Assembly (NCBI RefSeq): GCF_002787055.1
Contig: NZ_CP024808.1
Coordinates: 62,001-126,000, forward strand
DNA: 64,000 bases
DNA from: Candidatus Nitrosotenuis aquarius
GTDB lineage: Archaea; Thermoproteota; Nitrososphaeria; Nitrososphaerales; Nitrosopumilaceae
Reading direction: 5' to 3'
This document shows positions 8,779-18,211 of this stretch, one piece after another. Within the stretch, counting starts at the first letter, position 1. Each line of letters opens with the position of its first letter. The notes beneath the pieces are model-generated. The model was not told the DNA's origin and did no database searches. It worked only from the letters and a program-made list of their open reading frames with translations. Both the position numbers and the translations under genes were made by a program.

Positions 8779-9240
8779 GTGATTCAGCCTCCGGCCAGTG
8801 CAAATTGGAAGAGATTTGGAAATAGTGTTTTAAGCAAAACCCGTCTTGATCGTATCGTGAGCCTAGAGCAGCTGGATCAGATCAAAGAAATGGTTGCCCG
8901 CAAATCTGGATCTGCAAGGATACCGGATCGCGACGCAAAGCGGCTTCTCCTCTATGTCTTTACAGGCACTAGGGGCGGATTTACCAGACTTCAGATAATT
9001 AGGATATTATCCGATACTCCAATGAACCCAAACCAGCTTGCACAGGAAATGGGCCTGGACTACAAGGCAATTGCGCATCATCTCAATGCTTTATCCAAAA
9101 ACAACCTGGTCACAAAGCTTGGAGAAAAATACGGAGCTACGTATCATTTGTCTAATTATTTGGAGGCAAACATCTTGGCGCTAGATGACGTAGTTGCAAA
9201 ACTTGCACGACAAATGTCCCGCAAAATAGTCTATATCTGA
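8779..9240 (+). CDS. Winged-helix transcriptional regulator (ArsR-like)
   Basis: Encodes 153 residues from a GTG start. After a basic N-terminal region a winged-helix fold is visible: RLQIIRILSDTPMNPNQLAQEMGLDYKAIAHHLNALSKNNLVTKLGEKYGATYHLS. Helix 3 (YKAIAHHLNAL) should contact DNA. No metal-binding cysteines or ligand domain are evident, so the signal is unknown. It is divergent from psmA and overlaps the convergent PPOX-class gene by ten bases. Target genes cannot be predicted. Confidence 0.75.
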   Translation: MIQPPASANWKRFGNSVLSKTRLDRIVSLEQLDQIKEMVARKSGSARIPDRDAKRLLLYVFTGTRGGFTRLQIIRILSDTPMNPNQLAQEMGLDYKAIAHHLNALSKNNLVTKLGEKYGATYHLSNYLEANILALDDVVAKLARQMSRKIVYI

Positions 9241-9599
9241 ATCGCAATTACAACTGGGTCTTCTTTTTTGATGAACATGCCTACAAGCTTTGCTCGCAGG
9301 CCGTACTTTTTGTGACGCAGTTTTATTGCGTTTTGTGTCTCGGATTCGGTTGCAAATCTTGCTGTTCCGTCAATCCACTCTCCTTTTGACTCGCCGCGCA
9401 TTCCGCAAGGCATTATCTTTACTGACTGGTTGTTTTTGAGTCGCTTTACCTTGCCGGTATTTTTTGTGGTCAGAACAAACACTAGCCCGTCTGAAACCAT
9501 AAACCAGACTGGTGTCTTGACTCCCTGGCCATTCTTTTTGTAGGTCTCCAAATTGATGTACTTGTGTTTGTCTAGGATTGCCAAGTTATCAGAGCTCAT
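9231..9599 (-). CDS. PPOX-class (pyridoxamine 5'-phosphate oxidase-like) F420/flavin-dependent oxidoreductase
   Basis: Small split-barrel flavoprotein of 122 residues from the ATG at 9599. The sequence follows the PPOX class F420-dependent family: KYINLETYKKNGQGVKTPVW, then LVFVLTTKNTGKVKRLKNN and VKIMPCG. These proteins bind FMN, heme or F420 and reduce small molecules; the real substrate is unknown. F420-binding members are common in ammonia-oxidising archaea. It ends convergently with the winged-helix gene. Confidence 0.75.
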   Translation of the reverse strand: MSSDNLAILDKHKYINLETYKKNGQGVKTPVWFMVSDGLVFVLTTKNTGKVKRLKNNQSVKIMPCGMRGESKGEWIDGTARFATESETQNAIKLRHKKYGLRAKLVGMFIKKEDPVVIAIQI

Positions 9600-9650
9600 C
9601 ACTATGTGATGATGCGATCAAATATTTTAGGGTAAACAATTCTCAACAGA

Positions 9651-9658
9651 CTTAAATA
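9651..9658 (+). promoter_or_regulatory. TATA box of glutamate dehydrogenase
   Basis: The octamer cttaaata lies about 30 bases before the TTG at 9687. With archaeal TATA-to-start spacing of roughly 25-28 bases, transcription would begin near 9680-9687, giving a leaderless or nearly leaderless mRNA. This supports 9687 rather than the upstream TTG at 9663 as the start. Confidence 0.5.
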
Positions 9659-9686
9659 GAATTTGGATTCAGGGATCTCGATCAAA

Positions 9687-10958
9687 TTGGTTCAGGCAGA
9701 TCCATTCAAGAATGCATTAAAACAACTCGATGATGCTTGCTCAATTCTGAAAATTGACAAAGGCACTAGAGACTATCTTGCAGAGCCAAACAAAGTCTTG
9801 CGTGTAAAGCTTCCAGTGAAAATGGACAACGGAAAAATCCGAACATTCATTGGATTTAGAAGCCAGCACAACAACGACCGCGGCCCATACAAGGGAGGAA
9901 TCAGATACTTTGATCCAGAAGGCGGAGTCGAATACATGGAAAAGGAAGTTAAGGCGCTGTCGTCTTGGATGACTTGGAAGTGCGCAGTAGTCGACGTACC
10001 TCTGGGCGGGGGAAAGGGCGGAATCTTTGTCAATCCCAAAAAAGAAAAGCTATCAGAAGGCGAACTTGAAAGACTGACAAGAAGATTCGCGTATGCAATC
10101 TCTGAGATAATCGGCCCACAAAAAGACATTCCAGCACCCGACGTGTATACGACAGGCAAGGAAATGTCACAGATAATGGATGTTTACGGCAAACTAGCTG
10201 GCAATGAATATCAGCCAGGAGTAATCACCGGCAAACCACTATCGCTTGGCGGCTCTCTTGCAAGAAACGTTGCAACAGGATTGGGATGCGCATACTGTAT
10301 CCGAGACGCTGCAAAGACAATTGGGCTGAAGCTCAAGGGAGCAAAGGTTGTCATTCAGGGATATGGCAACGCAGGAACATTTGCTGCAGAATACCTAGAG
10401 AAGATGGGTGCAAAAATAATCGCAGTAAGTGACACAAAAGGCTCTATCATAAATCCAAAAGGCTTGGATTCCAAAAAGGTCCTGGAATTCAAAAACAAGA
10501 CAGGCTCCGTAGTGGGATATCCAGGAAGCAAGAAAATCACAACAGAACAACTGCTCACAACAAAGTGCGACGTCTTGGTTCCAGCAGCATTGGAAAACCA
10601 GATCAACGCATCGATTGCAAAAAAACTGCAATGCAGAATCATTGCCGAAGCTGCAAATGGTCCGACAATGCCGGAAGCAGACCCAATCATTTACCAGAAA
10701 AAGATCCTAGTCATTCCCGACATCTTGGCAAACTCTGGTGGTGTTTGTATCTCTTATTTGGAATGGGTACAAAACAACATGGGATATTATTGGTCGTTTG
10801 ACGAAGTGGCAAAAAAGATGGAAGACCACATTACACGCGGACTGCGCGACACACTAGCACTGTCCAAAAAGCACAAAATCGACATGAGACGTGCAGCAAT
10901 GGTACTTGCAGTGGGACGAGTTGTAGAAGCATTCAAAGCTAAAGGCCTCTGGCCATAA
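9687..10958 (+). CDS. gdhA: Glu/Leu/Phe/Val family dehydrogenase, glutamate dehydrogenase
   Basis: Hexameric-type glutamate dehydrogenase of 423 residues, interconverting glutamate with 2-oxoglutarate and ammonia. Visible features are the substrate-binding lysine region (YKGGIRY and MTWKCAVVDVPLGGGKGGI), the catalytic aspartate in APDVYTTG and the nucleotide fold GYGNAGTFAAE. In an ammonia oxidiser it is a main entry of ammonium into amino acids and feeds the lysine/arginine genes further along. The TTG at 9687 gives a start MVQADPF and fits the TATA box. A T-rich tract after the stop (10961-10973) may end transcription. Confidence 0.95.
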   Translation: MVQADPFKNALKQLDDACSILKIDKGTRDYLAEPNKVLRVKLPVKMDNGKIRTFIGFRSQHNNDRGPYKGGIRYFDPEGGVEYMEKEVKALSSWMTWKCAVVDVPLGGGKGGIFVNPKKEKLSEGELERLTRRFAYAISEIIGPQKDIPAPDVYTTGKEMSQIMDVYGKLAGNEYQPGVITGKPLSLGGSLARNVATGLGCAYCIRDAAKTIGLKLKGAKVVIQGYGNAGTFAAEYLEKMGAKIIAVSDTKGSIINPKGLDSKKVLEFKNKTGSVVGYPGSKKITTEQLLTTKCDVLVPAALENQINASIAKKLQCRIIAEAANGPTMPEADPIIYQKKILVIPDILANSGGVCISYLEWVQNNMGYYWSFDEVAKKMEDHITRGLRDTLALSKKHKIDMRRAAMVLAVGRVVEAFKAKGLWP

Positions 10959-11011
10959 ACTTTTCTATTTTTATCATAACCTAAAATTATGCCTAGTCTG
11001 ACGCTAAATCC

Positions 11012-11530
11012 ATGGCAAACAGGCACACCATAATAGTAATTGCGTCAATTATCGTAATTGCAGGCTCACTTGGATATTCGTCAGTTAATGCCATTTCCGC
11101 CCACGGCTTGGAGTTTTCGTGGCCTGGCAAGTCGTTTGACTTTCTCTCTGTTATGACTGACAAGACTGTAAATGTGTGCAATCCATCTGGCTTGCCTGCA
11201 TCGTTTTCCAAATACTCTTTTACGATATTCTATGACGGAAATGATCTTGGCACATTTAGCACCGGCAGGGGAGGCCTGGGGCCAAACAGCGACGGAGTTG
11301 TGTTTGGCAAATTCGAGTCAGGCGACGACAGAATGGCAAGCCTGTTCTTTTCATTTTTGGACACTGAAACAGGCGGAACGGATGTGACTAGAATAAACAC
11401 TGACAAAATCAAAGTTACCACACAGCTGGAGTCCACCATACTTTGGGTAGTGCCGCATATTATCACACAGGAATATTCTGGCGTGGAATTCATTAATATG
11501 ATAAACAAGCCGACAAGCTGCGAAAAATAA
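11012..11530 (+). CDS. Exported hypothetical protein, possible LEA-type-2/WHy-like beta domain
   Basis: Encodes 172 residues. An N-terminal hydrophobic segment (about 6-27, HTIIVIASIIVIAGSLGYSSVNA) is a signal peptide or anchor. The mature part is beta-rich, with NPSGLPASFSKYSFTIFYDGNDLGTF resembling the WHy/LEA-2 fold, in which a conserved N-P is followed by strand segments; this match is by eye and weak. The stop codon overlaps the ATG of the amidotransferase gene by one base, so the genes are likely co-transcribed. Function unknown. Confidence 0.6.
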   Translation: MANRHTIIVIASIIVIAGSLGYSSVNAISAHGLEFSWPGKSFDFLSVMTDKTVNVCNPSGLPASFSKYSFTIFYDGNDLGTFSTGRGGLGPNSDGVVFGKFESGDDRMASLFFSFLDTETGGTDVTRINTDKIKVTTQLESTILWVVPHIITQEYSGVEFINMINKPTSCEK

Positions 11531-12213
11531 TGTCTGACGTGCTGGTGATAAAAAATGCGGGCCTAGAAGGCCCAGGTACAATAGGGGAGCTGTTAGAGTC
11601 TGACGGATATAATCTACAGATAGTTTCTGCAAAAAGGCAAAAGATTCCAGAACTGGATCATGCAATGGTCTTGGTCCTGGGCGCACCAGAGAGTGCAAAC
11701 GATGATCTGCAGTATCTCAGAGACGAGATGTCGCTAATACAAGCAGCAGTGCAAAAAAACATTCCGACACTTGGGGTCTGCCTTGGCTCGCAGCTCATCG
11801 CAAAAGCATTTGGCGCTAAAGTATATCCTGGGCCAAAAAAAGAGATTGGATTCTACCATGATGTAACACCAGACAAGGCGGCAAAATCGAGCCTGTTTTC
11901 TGGCATGTCTGATCCGTTTTCTGTATTTCACTGGCATGGCGACACATTTGACATTCCTTCAGGCGGGCAGCGCCTTGCATATTCTGAATTATACAACCAG
12001 GCATTCCAGTATGGCTCGGCAGTAGCGGTGCAATTTCATCTGGAAGTGGATTCGGAGATCATACGATCCTGGCTTGATAACACGCAAGAAAATCTGAATG
12101 TGTCATATCTGGATCCAAAAAAAATCCGATCAGACATTGATGATAATATCAACACAATACAACAAAACATGAAATTATTTTACAAAAACTTCAAGTCAGA
12201 ATTCAAGCTCTGA
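11530..12213 (+). CDS. Class I glutamine amidotransferase-like protein
   Basis: Encodes 227 residues with a class I GATase triad: C84 in the nucleophile elbow LGVCLGSQ, and H170 plus E172 in QFHLEV. It resembles stand-alone GMP-synthase-like amidotransferase domains. No synthetase partner is adjacent, so the acceptor of the ammonia is unknown; gamma-glutamyl hydrolase-like activity on a small molecule is the alternative. The last ~50 residues are a helical extension beyond the catalytic fold. Confidence 0.8.
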   Translation: MSDVLVIKNAGLEGPGTIGELLESDGYNLQIVSAKRQKIPELDHAMVLVLGAPESANDDLQYLRDEMSLIQAAVQKNIPTLGVCLGSQLIAKAFGAKVYPGPKKEIGFYHDVTPDKAAKSSLFSGMSDPFSVFHWHGDTFDIPSGGQRLAYSELYNQAFQYGSAVAVQFHLEVDSEIIRSWLDNTQENLNVSYLDPKKIRSDIDDNINTIQQNMKLFYKNFKSEFKL

Positions 12214-12219
12214 CACAAA

Positions 12220-12229
12220 ATTTAATATA
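12220..12229 (+). promoter_or_regulatory. TATA box of acyl-CoA synthetase gene
   Basis: The AT stretch atttaatata ends about 28 bases before the ATG at 12257. It overlaps the alternative upstream TTG start at 12230, which argues that the shorter product is made from a leaderless message. Confidence 0.5.
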
Positions 12230-12256
12230 TTGAGCGAGGGTGTGTCCGATCACCTT

Positions 12257-14368
12257 ATGAACACGCAAAAAATTTTTGATGAAACAATGAAGACAGACCA
12301 CAAGGTCATAACAGAAGAAGTCTCTAAATCAATTCTAAAATCATACGGAGTCAAAGTCCCTCCATATGCACTTGCAAAGACTGCAAAAGAAGCAGTCAAG
12401 GCATCGAAGAAAATAGGTTTCCCACTAGTAATGAAAATTGTCTCGCCGCAAATCCTGCACAAAACAGATGCAGGGGGAGTCAAAGTCGGCGTTGCAAATG
12501 AAAAAGAGGTAAGAAAAACTTTTGATCAAATTCTAAAGAGCGTCAAAAAATACAACAAGAAGGCCGAAATCAAAGGAGTCCTCCTAGAAAAGATGGTCCC
12601 AAAAGGAGTCGAAATGATTGTAGGACTGCAGGTAGATCCGCAGTTTGGTCCAGTTATAATGGCAGGCCTGGGCGGTGTCATGACAGAGGTATTCAAGGAC
12701 GTGGCATGGAGAATGCTGCCAATCACGGAAGCAGACGCAAAATCCATGATAGAGGAACTAAAGTCATCCAAATTATTCAAGGGCTTCAGAGGAAGCGCGC
12801 CAATCAACATGGACATGGTGGCAAAGGCCCTAGTCCAAATAGGCAAAATAGGCACGTACAATGCTTCCTACATCAACAGCATTGACTTTAACCCTATAGT
12901 GGTGTATCCAAAGTCCTACTATGTCGTTGACGCAAAGATAATCCTGGCAAAAGAGCCAAACAAAAACGCAATATCTACTGCACAGCCAAACGCCGAATTC
13001 ATGGAGAAGTTTTTCACTCCTTCCTCAGTGGCGCTGGTTGGCGCATCTGCAACACCAGGCAAAGTGGGCAACTCTGTACTAGATAGCCTTGCAAAGCACG
13101 ACTACAAGGGTACAGTATATCCGATTAATCCAAAGTCGGAGGAAATACTTGGGGTAAAGTGCTATCCTACAATTGAGGCAATCCCGGGAAACGTAGACCT
13201 AGTAGTGGTCTGTGTTGATCTTTCTGTAACACCGCCAGTACTGGAATCCTGCGCAAAGAAGGGAATCCACAATGTCGTCATAGTATCTGGTGGAGGAAAG
13301 GAGCTTGGTGGCGAGCGAGCTGCATATGAAGCCCAAGTAAAGGAACTATCAGAAAAGCACAAAATCAGAATTATCGGTCCAAACTGCATTGGAATGTTCA
13401 ATGCCGCAAACAGGCTGGACTGCGCATTTCAGGGCCAGGAAAGAATGGTCCGAGCAAAACTTGGAAACGTCGCGTTACTATCGCAATCTGGAACCATGGG
13501 GATCAGTTTCCTAGAATCTGCTGACTCGTTTGGCCTATCCAAAATGGTCAGCTATGGAAACCGCTCTGATGTAGATGAAGCAGACATGATCTGGTATCTG
13601 GCATCAGACCCGCAAACCAAAGTAATTGCTCTATACGTAGAAGGCTTTGGAGATGGACGAAAATTCATCGAGACTGCCAAGCGAGTAATGGCTGAAAAGA
13701 AAAAACCAGTTGTAATCTGGAAGAGCGGAAGAACAGAGGCCGGCGCAAAGCAGGCAGCCTCTCACACCGGATCCCTTGGAGGCTCCAATGCTATAATCAT
13801 GGGCGCATTCAAGCAGGCAGGAATCATCTCAGTTGATAGCTACCAAGAGCTAGTGGCAGTAACAAAAGCACTTGCATGGCAGCCAGCTGCCAAAGGAAAC
13901 CGAGTCGCAATGTGTAGCAACGGCGCAGGCCCAATGATTGGAGGAATAGACCAGTTTGAGAGACTAGGACTACAACTTGCAACAATCTCTCCAAAAATCC
14001 TAGAAGAGATGAAAGCACATTTCCCACCTACATATGTCATCGGCAAGGGCAATCCGGCAGATGTCACAGGAGGCGCAAACGCTGAAGATTACAGATACAC
14101 CATAGAGAAATTCTATGAGGAGCCAAACGTGGATATTGTGATGCCTTGGTTTGTATTCCAAGACGACCCACTAGAGGAAACCATCATACAACACTTGGCC
14201 AACTTCTCAAAGCAACAGAAAAAGCCACTGCTTGTAGGCGGAAACGGAGGCCCGTACACAAAGAAAATCTCTGCGCTAATCGAAAAAGAAGGTGTGCCGG
14301 TATATGACGACCTTCGAGACTGGATGGCAGCTGCCTCTGCACTTGCTCAATGGGGCAAGCACCTCTAA
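12257..14368 (+). CDS. ADP-forming acyl-CoA synthetase, probable 3-hydroxypropionate-CoA ligase
   Basis: Fused ADP-forming CoA ligase of 703 residues: ATP-grasp domain first (about 15-225, with [20 protein letters not shown]), then CoA-binding Rossmann domain (about 250-345, [14 protein letters not shown]), then ligase domains. The presumed phosphohistidine is in SHTGS (H503). This beta-alpha order differs from classical archaeal acetyl-CoA synthetases. In ammonia-oxidising archaea such enzymes activate 3-hydroxypropionate or 4-hydroxybutyrate in the carbon-fixation cycle at the cost of one ATP to ADP. The neighbouring enoyl-CoA hydratase gene matches the pairing I recall for the 3-hydroxypropionyl-CoA synthetase of Nitrosopumilus. 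The 4-hydroxybutyrate ligase is the main alternative. Confidence 0.85.
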   Translation: MNTQKIFDETMKTDHKVITEEVSKSILKSYGVKVPPYALAKTAKEAVKASKKIGFPLVMKIVSPQILHKTDAGGVKVGVANEKEVRKTFDQILKSVKKYNKKAEIKGVLLEKMVPKGVEMIVGLQVDPQFGPVIMAGLGGVMTEVFKDVAWRMLPITEADAKSMIEELKSSKLFKGFRGSAPINMDMVAKALVQIGKIGTYNASYINSIDFNPIVVYPKSYYVVDAKIILAKEPNKNAISTAQPNAEFMEKFFTPSSVALVGASATPGKVGNSVLDSLAKHDYKGTVYPINPKSEEILGVKCYPTIEAIPGNVDLVVVCVDLSVTPPVLESCAKKGIHNVVIVSGGGKELGGERAAYEAQVKELSEKHKIRIIGPNCIGMFNAANRLDCAFQGQERMVRAKLGNVALLSQSGTMGISFLESADSFGLSKMVSYGNRSDVDEADMIWYLASDPQTKVIALYVEGFGDGRKFIETAKRVMAEKKKPVVIWKSGRTEAGAKQAASHTGSLGGSNAIIMGAFKQAGIISVDSYQELVAVTKALAWQPAAKGNRVAMCSNGAGPMIGGIDQFERLGLQLATISPKILEEMKAHFPPTYVIGKGNPADVTGGANAEDYRYTIEKFYEEPNVDIVMPWFVFQDDPLEETIIQHLANFSKQQKKPLLVGGNGGPYTKKISALIEKEGVPVYDDLRDWMAAASALAQWGKHL

Positions 14369-14402
14369 AGGTTTATTTCAAGTGTGAATTTTTCCTAGGA
14401 TC

Positions 14403-15164
14403 ATGGCTTTAGTTACGACTTCAAAATCAAACGGAATTGCTACAGTCAAGATCAACAGGCCAGACAAGCTAAATGCAATGAACACTGATGTTGCACGCGA
14501 ACTCGTCTCTGTGTTTACACAACTAGACACTGACAATGACGTCAAGGTCATAATCCTCACAGGAGAGGGCGAAAAGGCATTCTCGGCAGGAGCAGACATT
14601 GAATACATGTCAAAGATTTCTGCAGACGAATCAGTAGAATATGCAAAACTTGGACAGCTAGTCACCAATACAATAGAGCTGGTGTCCAAGCCGACAATTG
14701 CAGCAATCAATGGATTTGCATTGGGCGGAGGATGCGAAGTTGCAATGTCTTGCGATATTAGAATTGCAGCAGACACTGCTCGGATGGGCCAGCCAGAGGT
14801 AACAATCGGCATTCCACCAGGATGGGGGGGAACCCAGAGACTGATGAGAATTGTAGGAATTGCAAAGGCAAAGGAGCTTGTCTATACTGGAAAGATGATT
14901 AAAGCTGATGAGGCACTGCAAATTGGCCTAGTCAATCAGGTGGTACCGCTGGCATCACTGATGGAAGAGACACTAAATATGGCAAACCAAATTGCGGCAA
15001 ATTCCGTTTCCGGCGTAAAAATGTCCAAAATAGCAATCAACAAGGGACGAAATGCAGATCTCGACACGGGCCTAGGAATAGAACTGTTGGCGTGGAGAAA
15101 CTGCTTTACCGATCCAGACAGAGAACAGCGCATGACTGCGTTTGTAAACAAGTCCAAAAAGTAA
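14403..15164 (+). CDS. Enoyl-CoA hydratase, probable 3-hydroxypropionyl-CoA dehydratase / crotonyl-CoA hydratase
   Basis: Crotonase-fold enzyme of 253 residues. The oxyanion region and both catalytic acids are intact: E112 in [11 protein letters not shown] and E132 in [18 protein letters not shown]. The ACYL-CoA pocket motif AFSAGADI is present. In the thaumarchaeal 3-hydroxypropionate/4-hydroxybutyrate cycle a single hydratase of this kind serves both 3-hydroxypropionyl-CoA dehydration and crotonyl-CoA hydration. Its position 34 bases after the ADP-forming ligase supports that role; fatty-acid oxidation is less likely because no thiolase or acyl-CoA dehydrogenase is nearby. Confidence 0.88.
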   Translation: MALVTTSKSNGIATVKINRPDKLNAMNTDVARELVSVFTQLDTDNDVKVIILTGEGEKAFSAGADIEYMSKISADESVEYAKLGQLVTNTIELVSKPTIAAINGFALGGGCEVAMSCDIRIAADTARMGQPEVTIGIPPGWGGTQRLMRIVGIAKAKELVYTGKMIKADEALQIGLVNQVVPLASLMEETLNMANQIAANSVSGVKMSKIAINKGRNADLDTGLGIELLAWRNCFTDPDREQRMTAFVNKSKK

Positions 15165-15213
15165 GCTATACCTAACTTTTCTTTATTATTACTACTATAC
15201 AATGGGTGAAAAG

Positions 15214-15223
15214 CTTATTATAA
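15214..15223 (+). promoter_or_regulatory. TATA box of A-type Fe-S carrier gene
   Basis: cttattataa lies 22-31 bases before the ATG at 15245, so the gene likely has its own leaderless promoter even though it follows the carbon-fixation genes. Confidence 0.5.
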
Positions 15224-15244
15224 TTTGGAACGACTTTGCACTTT

Positions 15245-15595
15245 ATGGCAACTGAACAAACACAAAAACTCGTAACAATCACTCCAAAAGCAGCGGAGAA
15301 AATCGTCGAGTTTATGAAAGAAGAAGCAGACAAGCCAGAATACCTGCGAGTATATGTTCAAGGCGGTGGATGCTCGGGCCTTTCCTATGGAATGGGCTTT
15401 GAGGCAAAGCCGGAAGAAGATGACACTGTCATCGAAGAGCAAGGAGTCAAACTACTAGTTGACAGCTACTCACAAGAACACCTCAAGGGCGCAAACATCG
15501 ACTACATCGAGTCTCTGATGGGATCCGGATTTAAGATCAACAATCCAAATGTTACAAAATCCTGCTCTTGCGGACACTCTTTTAGCACCGAATAA
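15245..15595 (+). CDS. A-type iron-sulfur carrier protein (IscA/ErpA/HesB family)
   Basis: Encodes 116 residues from the ATG at 15245, which has a TATA box at the right distance; a TTG nine bases upstream is unlikely. The three metal-binding cysteines are in the canonical arrangement: C in GGGCSGLSYG and C-S-C in KSCSCGHSF. Such proteins deliver iron-sulfur clusters to apo-enzymes, and the carbon-fixation dehydratases and quinolinate synthase are possible clients. No SUF genes are adjacent. T-rich sequence follows the stop (15598-15626). Confidence 0.93.
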   Translation: MATEQTQKLVTITPKAAEKIVEFMKEEADKPEYLRVYVQGGGCSGLSYGMGFEAKPEEDDTVIEEQGVKLLVDSYSQEHLKGANIDYIESLMGSGFKINNPNVTKSCSCGHSFSTE

Positions 15596-15686
15596 CTCTT
15601 TCATTTTCTCATTTTTGTAATTTTTTACGCGTGGATCATCGTAAGCACTTATATCTGCGAACCGAAGACCAAAGCTATTGATCTTT

Positions 15687-15694
15687 AGGAGGAG
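15687..15694 (+). promoter_or_regulatory. Strong Shine-Dalgarno before dnaG
   Basis: aggaggag sits nine bases before the ATG at 15704. It is the strongest ribosome-binding site I saw in the window and implies a leadered mRNA for the primase gene, in contrast to the many leaderless-looking genes around it. Confidence 0.8.
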
Positions 15695-15703
15695 TATTTT
15701 CAT

Positions 15704-16852
15704 ATGCCACCAACAGGAATTGTCAAATATCACGTTAAGCTATCCTTTGAAGTTGATGGACTCGTTGAAAGAGCAGACATCATAGGCGCAATCTTTGGCC
15801 AGACCGAAGGTCTGCTAGGCCCAGAGATGAACCTAAATGAGCTCCAACGGCTATCCAAAGTCGGAAGAATAGAAGTAACTGCGACAAGTACTACGAACAC
15901 CACTAAAGGCGATGCACTAATACCAATGTCGACTGACGTTGATACCGCATCGCTAATAGCTGCGGCAATTGAAAGTATAGACAAGGTAGGCCCGTTTGAC
16001 TGCAAGTTCAAGCTTACTGCAATTGAGGATGTACGTGCCACAAAAAAGGACGACATTATCAAGCGCGCAAAAGAGATCAAGCAGCAGTGGGCTACAAAGA
16101 CCATTTCAGAAGGCGAAACAATGCTCAAGGACATCCACGAGGGAACCTCGACGTCTGGAAAGCTCACTACATACGGTAGGGGCAAACTTCCATGCGGACA
16201 GGGAGTCTTTGAGTCTCCTTGGATTATCCTAGTTGAGGGAAGAGCAGACGTCATCAATCTTCTCCGGGCAGGAATTGACAACTCGCTGGCAATAGACGGC
16301 GCACGAATCGACGAATCAATTCGGGAATTGTGCGACCAAAAGGACAAAATCGTTGCATTCCTAGACGGAGACAGAGCAGGCGGATTCATACTCAAGGAGC
16401 TCAAAAGTGTAGTCGATATTGACGTCGTACACAGAGCACCAGAGGGAGTCGAAGTAGAAGAGCTCACACCGCAGCAAATAGCTGACATACTAAAGCCAAC
16501 AATTGAGGAAATGAACAACCCCAAGGCAAAGCCAACGCTGACTGACCCCAACGACAAGCCAATGGCAGAGATTGCGGGAAAGACATTTTCGCAAATCAAC
16601 GAAACGCTAGAAGCAATCGGCCTTGACGCAAGCAAAAATGAGGTCTTTAGGGTTCCAATATCGGAGCTTGTCTCTAAACTTTCAGTTCAAACCGGCATCA
16701 AATACCTGATACTTGACGGAATTGTGACACAGAGATTGGTAGATGGAGCAAAGCAGGCAGGCATCGAGTGTGTAATAGGACACAGAGTTGCCAACCTGAC
16801 TAATAAGGACGGAATCTCGCTCAAAACATTTACCGAACTTGGTGTCGCATAA
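15704..16852 (+). CDS. dnaG: DnaG-type primase / exosome-associated TOPRIM protein
   Basis: Archaeal DnaG homologue of 382 residues. The TOPRIM core shows the catalytic glutamate E178 in LVEGRADV and the DxD pair D221/D223 in FLDGDRAG. The N-terminal ~120 residues form the archaea-specific domain; bacterial zinc-binding and helicase-binding domains are absent. Archaeal DnaG can make RNA primers and is also a stable exosome subunit, so RNA degradation is as likely as replication. A strong Shine-Dalgarno sets the start and a T-rich tract follows the stop. Confidence 0.95.
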   Translation: MPPTGIVKYHVKLSFEVDGLVERADIIGAIFGQTEGLLGPEMNLNELQRLSKVGRIEVTATSTTNTTKGDALIPMSTDVDTASLIAAAIESIDKVGPFDCKFKLTAIEDVRATKKDDIIKRAKEIKQQWATKTISEGETMLKDIHEGTSTSGKLTTYGRGKLPCGQGVFESPWIILVEGRADVINLLRAGIDNSLAIDGARIDESIRELCDQKDKIVAFLDGDRAGGFILKELKSVVDIDVVHRAPEGVEVEELTPQQIADILKPTIEEMNNPKAKPTLTDPNDKPMAEIAGKTFSQINETLEAIGLDASKNEVFRVPISELVSKLSVQTGIKYLILDGIVTQRLVDGAKQAGIECVIGHRVANLTNKDGISLKTFTELGVA

Positions 16853-16862
16853 ACTCTTTAAC

Positions 16863-16880
16863 TCTTTTTTCTTTTTTGTT
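16863..16880 (+). terminator. T-rich termination tract after dnaG
   Basis: A pyrimidine run (ctttttcttttttgtt-like, mostly T) immediately follows the dnaG stop without a stem-loop, the usual form of archaeal transcription termination. It ends just before the ATG of ribK at 16886, leaving little room for a separate ribK promoter. Confidence 0.45.
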
Positions 16881-16885
16881 ATACC

Positions 16886-17563
16886 ATGACAGAGCTAAAA
16901 ATCCAGCACCTGATCACGCTTACTGAATTATTATCAAAGGGTGCAAAAAACAACTATGTCACTATTACTACTACAACACTGGGAAAACAAATCGGAAAAT
17001 CCCAGCAGGCAGCATCAAAACATCTATTGGAGCTAGAGCAGGGCGGATTCATATCTAGAATTACTGCCGGCAGAAAGGTCTCTGTGAAACTCACGCAAAG
17101 GGGGCACGAGCAAATCTCTGAAATCTATGGCATTCTAAAAAACAGCCTAGAGGCAACGCCGTCCACAATTGATGTTGACGGTGTACTGGTTGCGGGAATG
17201 GGAGAGGGAAAATACTACATGTCGCTCAAGGGATACACAAAACAATTTTTGCACAAAATCGGCTATATTCCTTTTCCTGGCACGCTAAATGTAAAGCTGG
17301 ACAAAAAAGAGCAGATTGAATCGCTGCGCCAGCTTGCAAACCTGGAAGGAGTCAAAATAGATGGATTCTCTGATGGAAAAAGGACATACGGGTGGGTCAG
17401 GTGTTTTACGTGCAAAATAAACGGCAAAGTCGACGCGCAGCTCATACTATTAGAGAGGACTCACCATGATCTGTCCACAATAGAAATAATATCGAAGGCA
17501 GAGATTCGCAAAAAACTGGGGCTCAAAGACGGCGCAAGCCTCTCAATTAGAATCACAGTCTAG
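16886..17563 (+). CDS. ribK: CTP-dependent riboflavin kinase with N-terminal winged helix
   Basis: Encodes 225 residues. Residues 1-85 are a MarR-like winged helix (LGKQIGKSQQAASKHLLELEQGGFISR); residues ~95-225 are the archaeal DUF120 riboflavin kinase, with GMGEGKYYMSLKGY and PFPGTLNVKL, and the closing SLSIRI strand. It makes FMN from riboflavin using CTP. The HTH may make it a feedback regulator of flavin genes, as proposed for RbkR proteins. It faces ribL, the next enzyme of the same pathway; the two genes share a CTAG for their stops. Confidence 0.93.
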   Translation: MTELKIQHLITLTELLSKGAKNNYVTITTTTLGKQIGKSQQAASKHLLELEQGGFISRITAGRKVSVKLTQRGHEQISEIYGILKNSLEATPSTIDVDGVLVAGMGEGKYYMSLKGYTKQFLHKIGYIPFPGTLNVKLDKKEQIESLRQLANLEGVKIDGFSDGKRTYGWVRCFTCKINGKVDAQLILLERTHHDLSTIEIISKAEIRKKLGLKDGASLSIRITV

Positions 17564-18174
17564 ATTCCGTGCAGCGCCTCGCCGTACTCTTTTTCTATCT
17601 TGGAGCTGGAATATTCCGGAATTGGGGACTGGAGCCTTGCCACCCGAACATTTAGGCCGAGGCTCTTGCAGCCATCAGTGATGAATTTTTCCTGGTGTAC
17701 CTGGTCGTATCCCAGTGCGATAATGTCGGGCTTTACCCGCGATACTGTCTTGAAAATGTCACCTTCGCTACCAATCAAGCACAGATCCACCATTGAGAGC
17801 GAACCAATGAGTTCCTGTCTCTGTTCTTCTGCGTGGAGAGGCCTTCTTTTTTTCATTTTTACTGCGGTGTTGCCTGTGGCAATTACTACTACTAGCACAT
17901 CGCCAAGCGCTTTGGCAGCATTTAGTGTGTAAATGTGGCCTGGATGTATGATATCAAAGACTCCGCCAGCCAAGACAACGTGCAGTGCGCTTCTGCCAAA
18001 CTCTGTTAGGGCGTTGTTTTCTGATATCATTAGATTTTTTTTCAATACTGTAATTCTTTCTTGGATGTAGGATTCTGAAAGATTTGTGCGCCTAATTGTG
18101 TGCTCTATTGGGTTTTGTCCTGTCAGCGAGCAGACATAGAGCGATGATAAGATTCCCTTGTCTATTACGTCCAA
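17560..18174 (-). CDS. ribL: Archaeal FAD synthase (cytidylyltransferase family) with N-terminal helical domain
   Basis: Encodes 204 residues from a TTG start. The nucleotidyltransferase HxGH motif is in AGGVFDIIHPGHIYTLNAAK and the ISSTxxR-like end is replaced by YSSSKIEKEYG. An N-terminal ~70-residue segment resembles a winged helix (LSESYIQERITVLKKNLMIS). RibL-type enzymes make FAD from FMN and ATP or CTP. The position tail-to-tail with riboflavin kinase supports this over a glycerol-phosphate or phosphopantetheine substrate. It lies 37 bases downstream of dphB. Confidence 0.85.
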   Translation of the reverse strand: MDVIDKGILSSLYVCSLTGQNPIEHTIRRTNLSESYIQERITVLKKNLMISENNALTEFGRSALHVVLAGGVFDIIHPGHIYTLNAAKALGDVLVVVIATGNTAVKMKKRRPLHAEEQRQELIGSLSMVDLCLIGSEGDIFKTVSRVKPDIIALGYDQVHQEKFITDGCKSLGLNVRVARLQSPIPEYSSSKIEKEYGEALHGI

Positions 18175-18211
18175 AGCATTAGCTCTACTTTGTTGTGGTT
18201 TTTAATTTGTT

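Noticed and set aside
15730-16635. A 301-codon open frame opposite dnaG
   Set aside because: It is a shadow of the dnaG codons: Ser/Pro/Ile-rich, no domain, and the plus-strand primase motifs are unmistakable.
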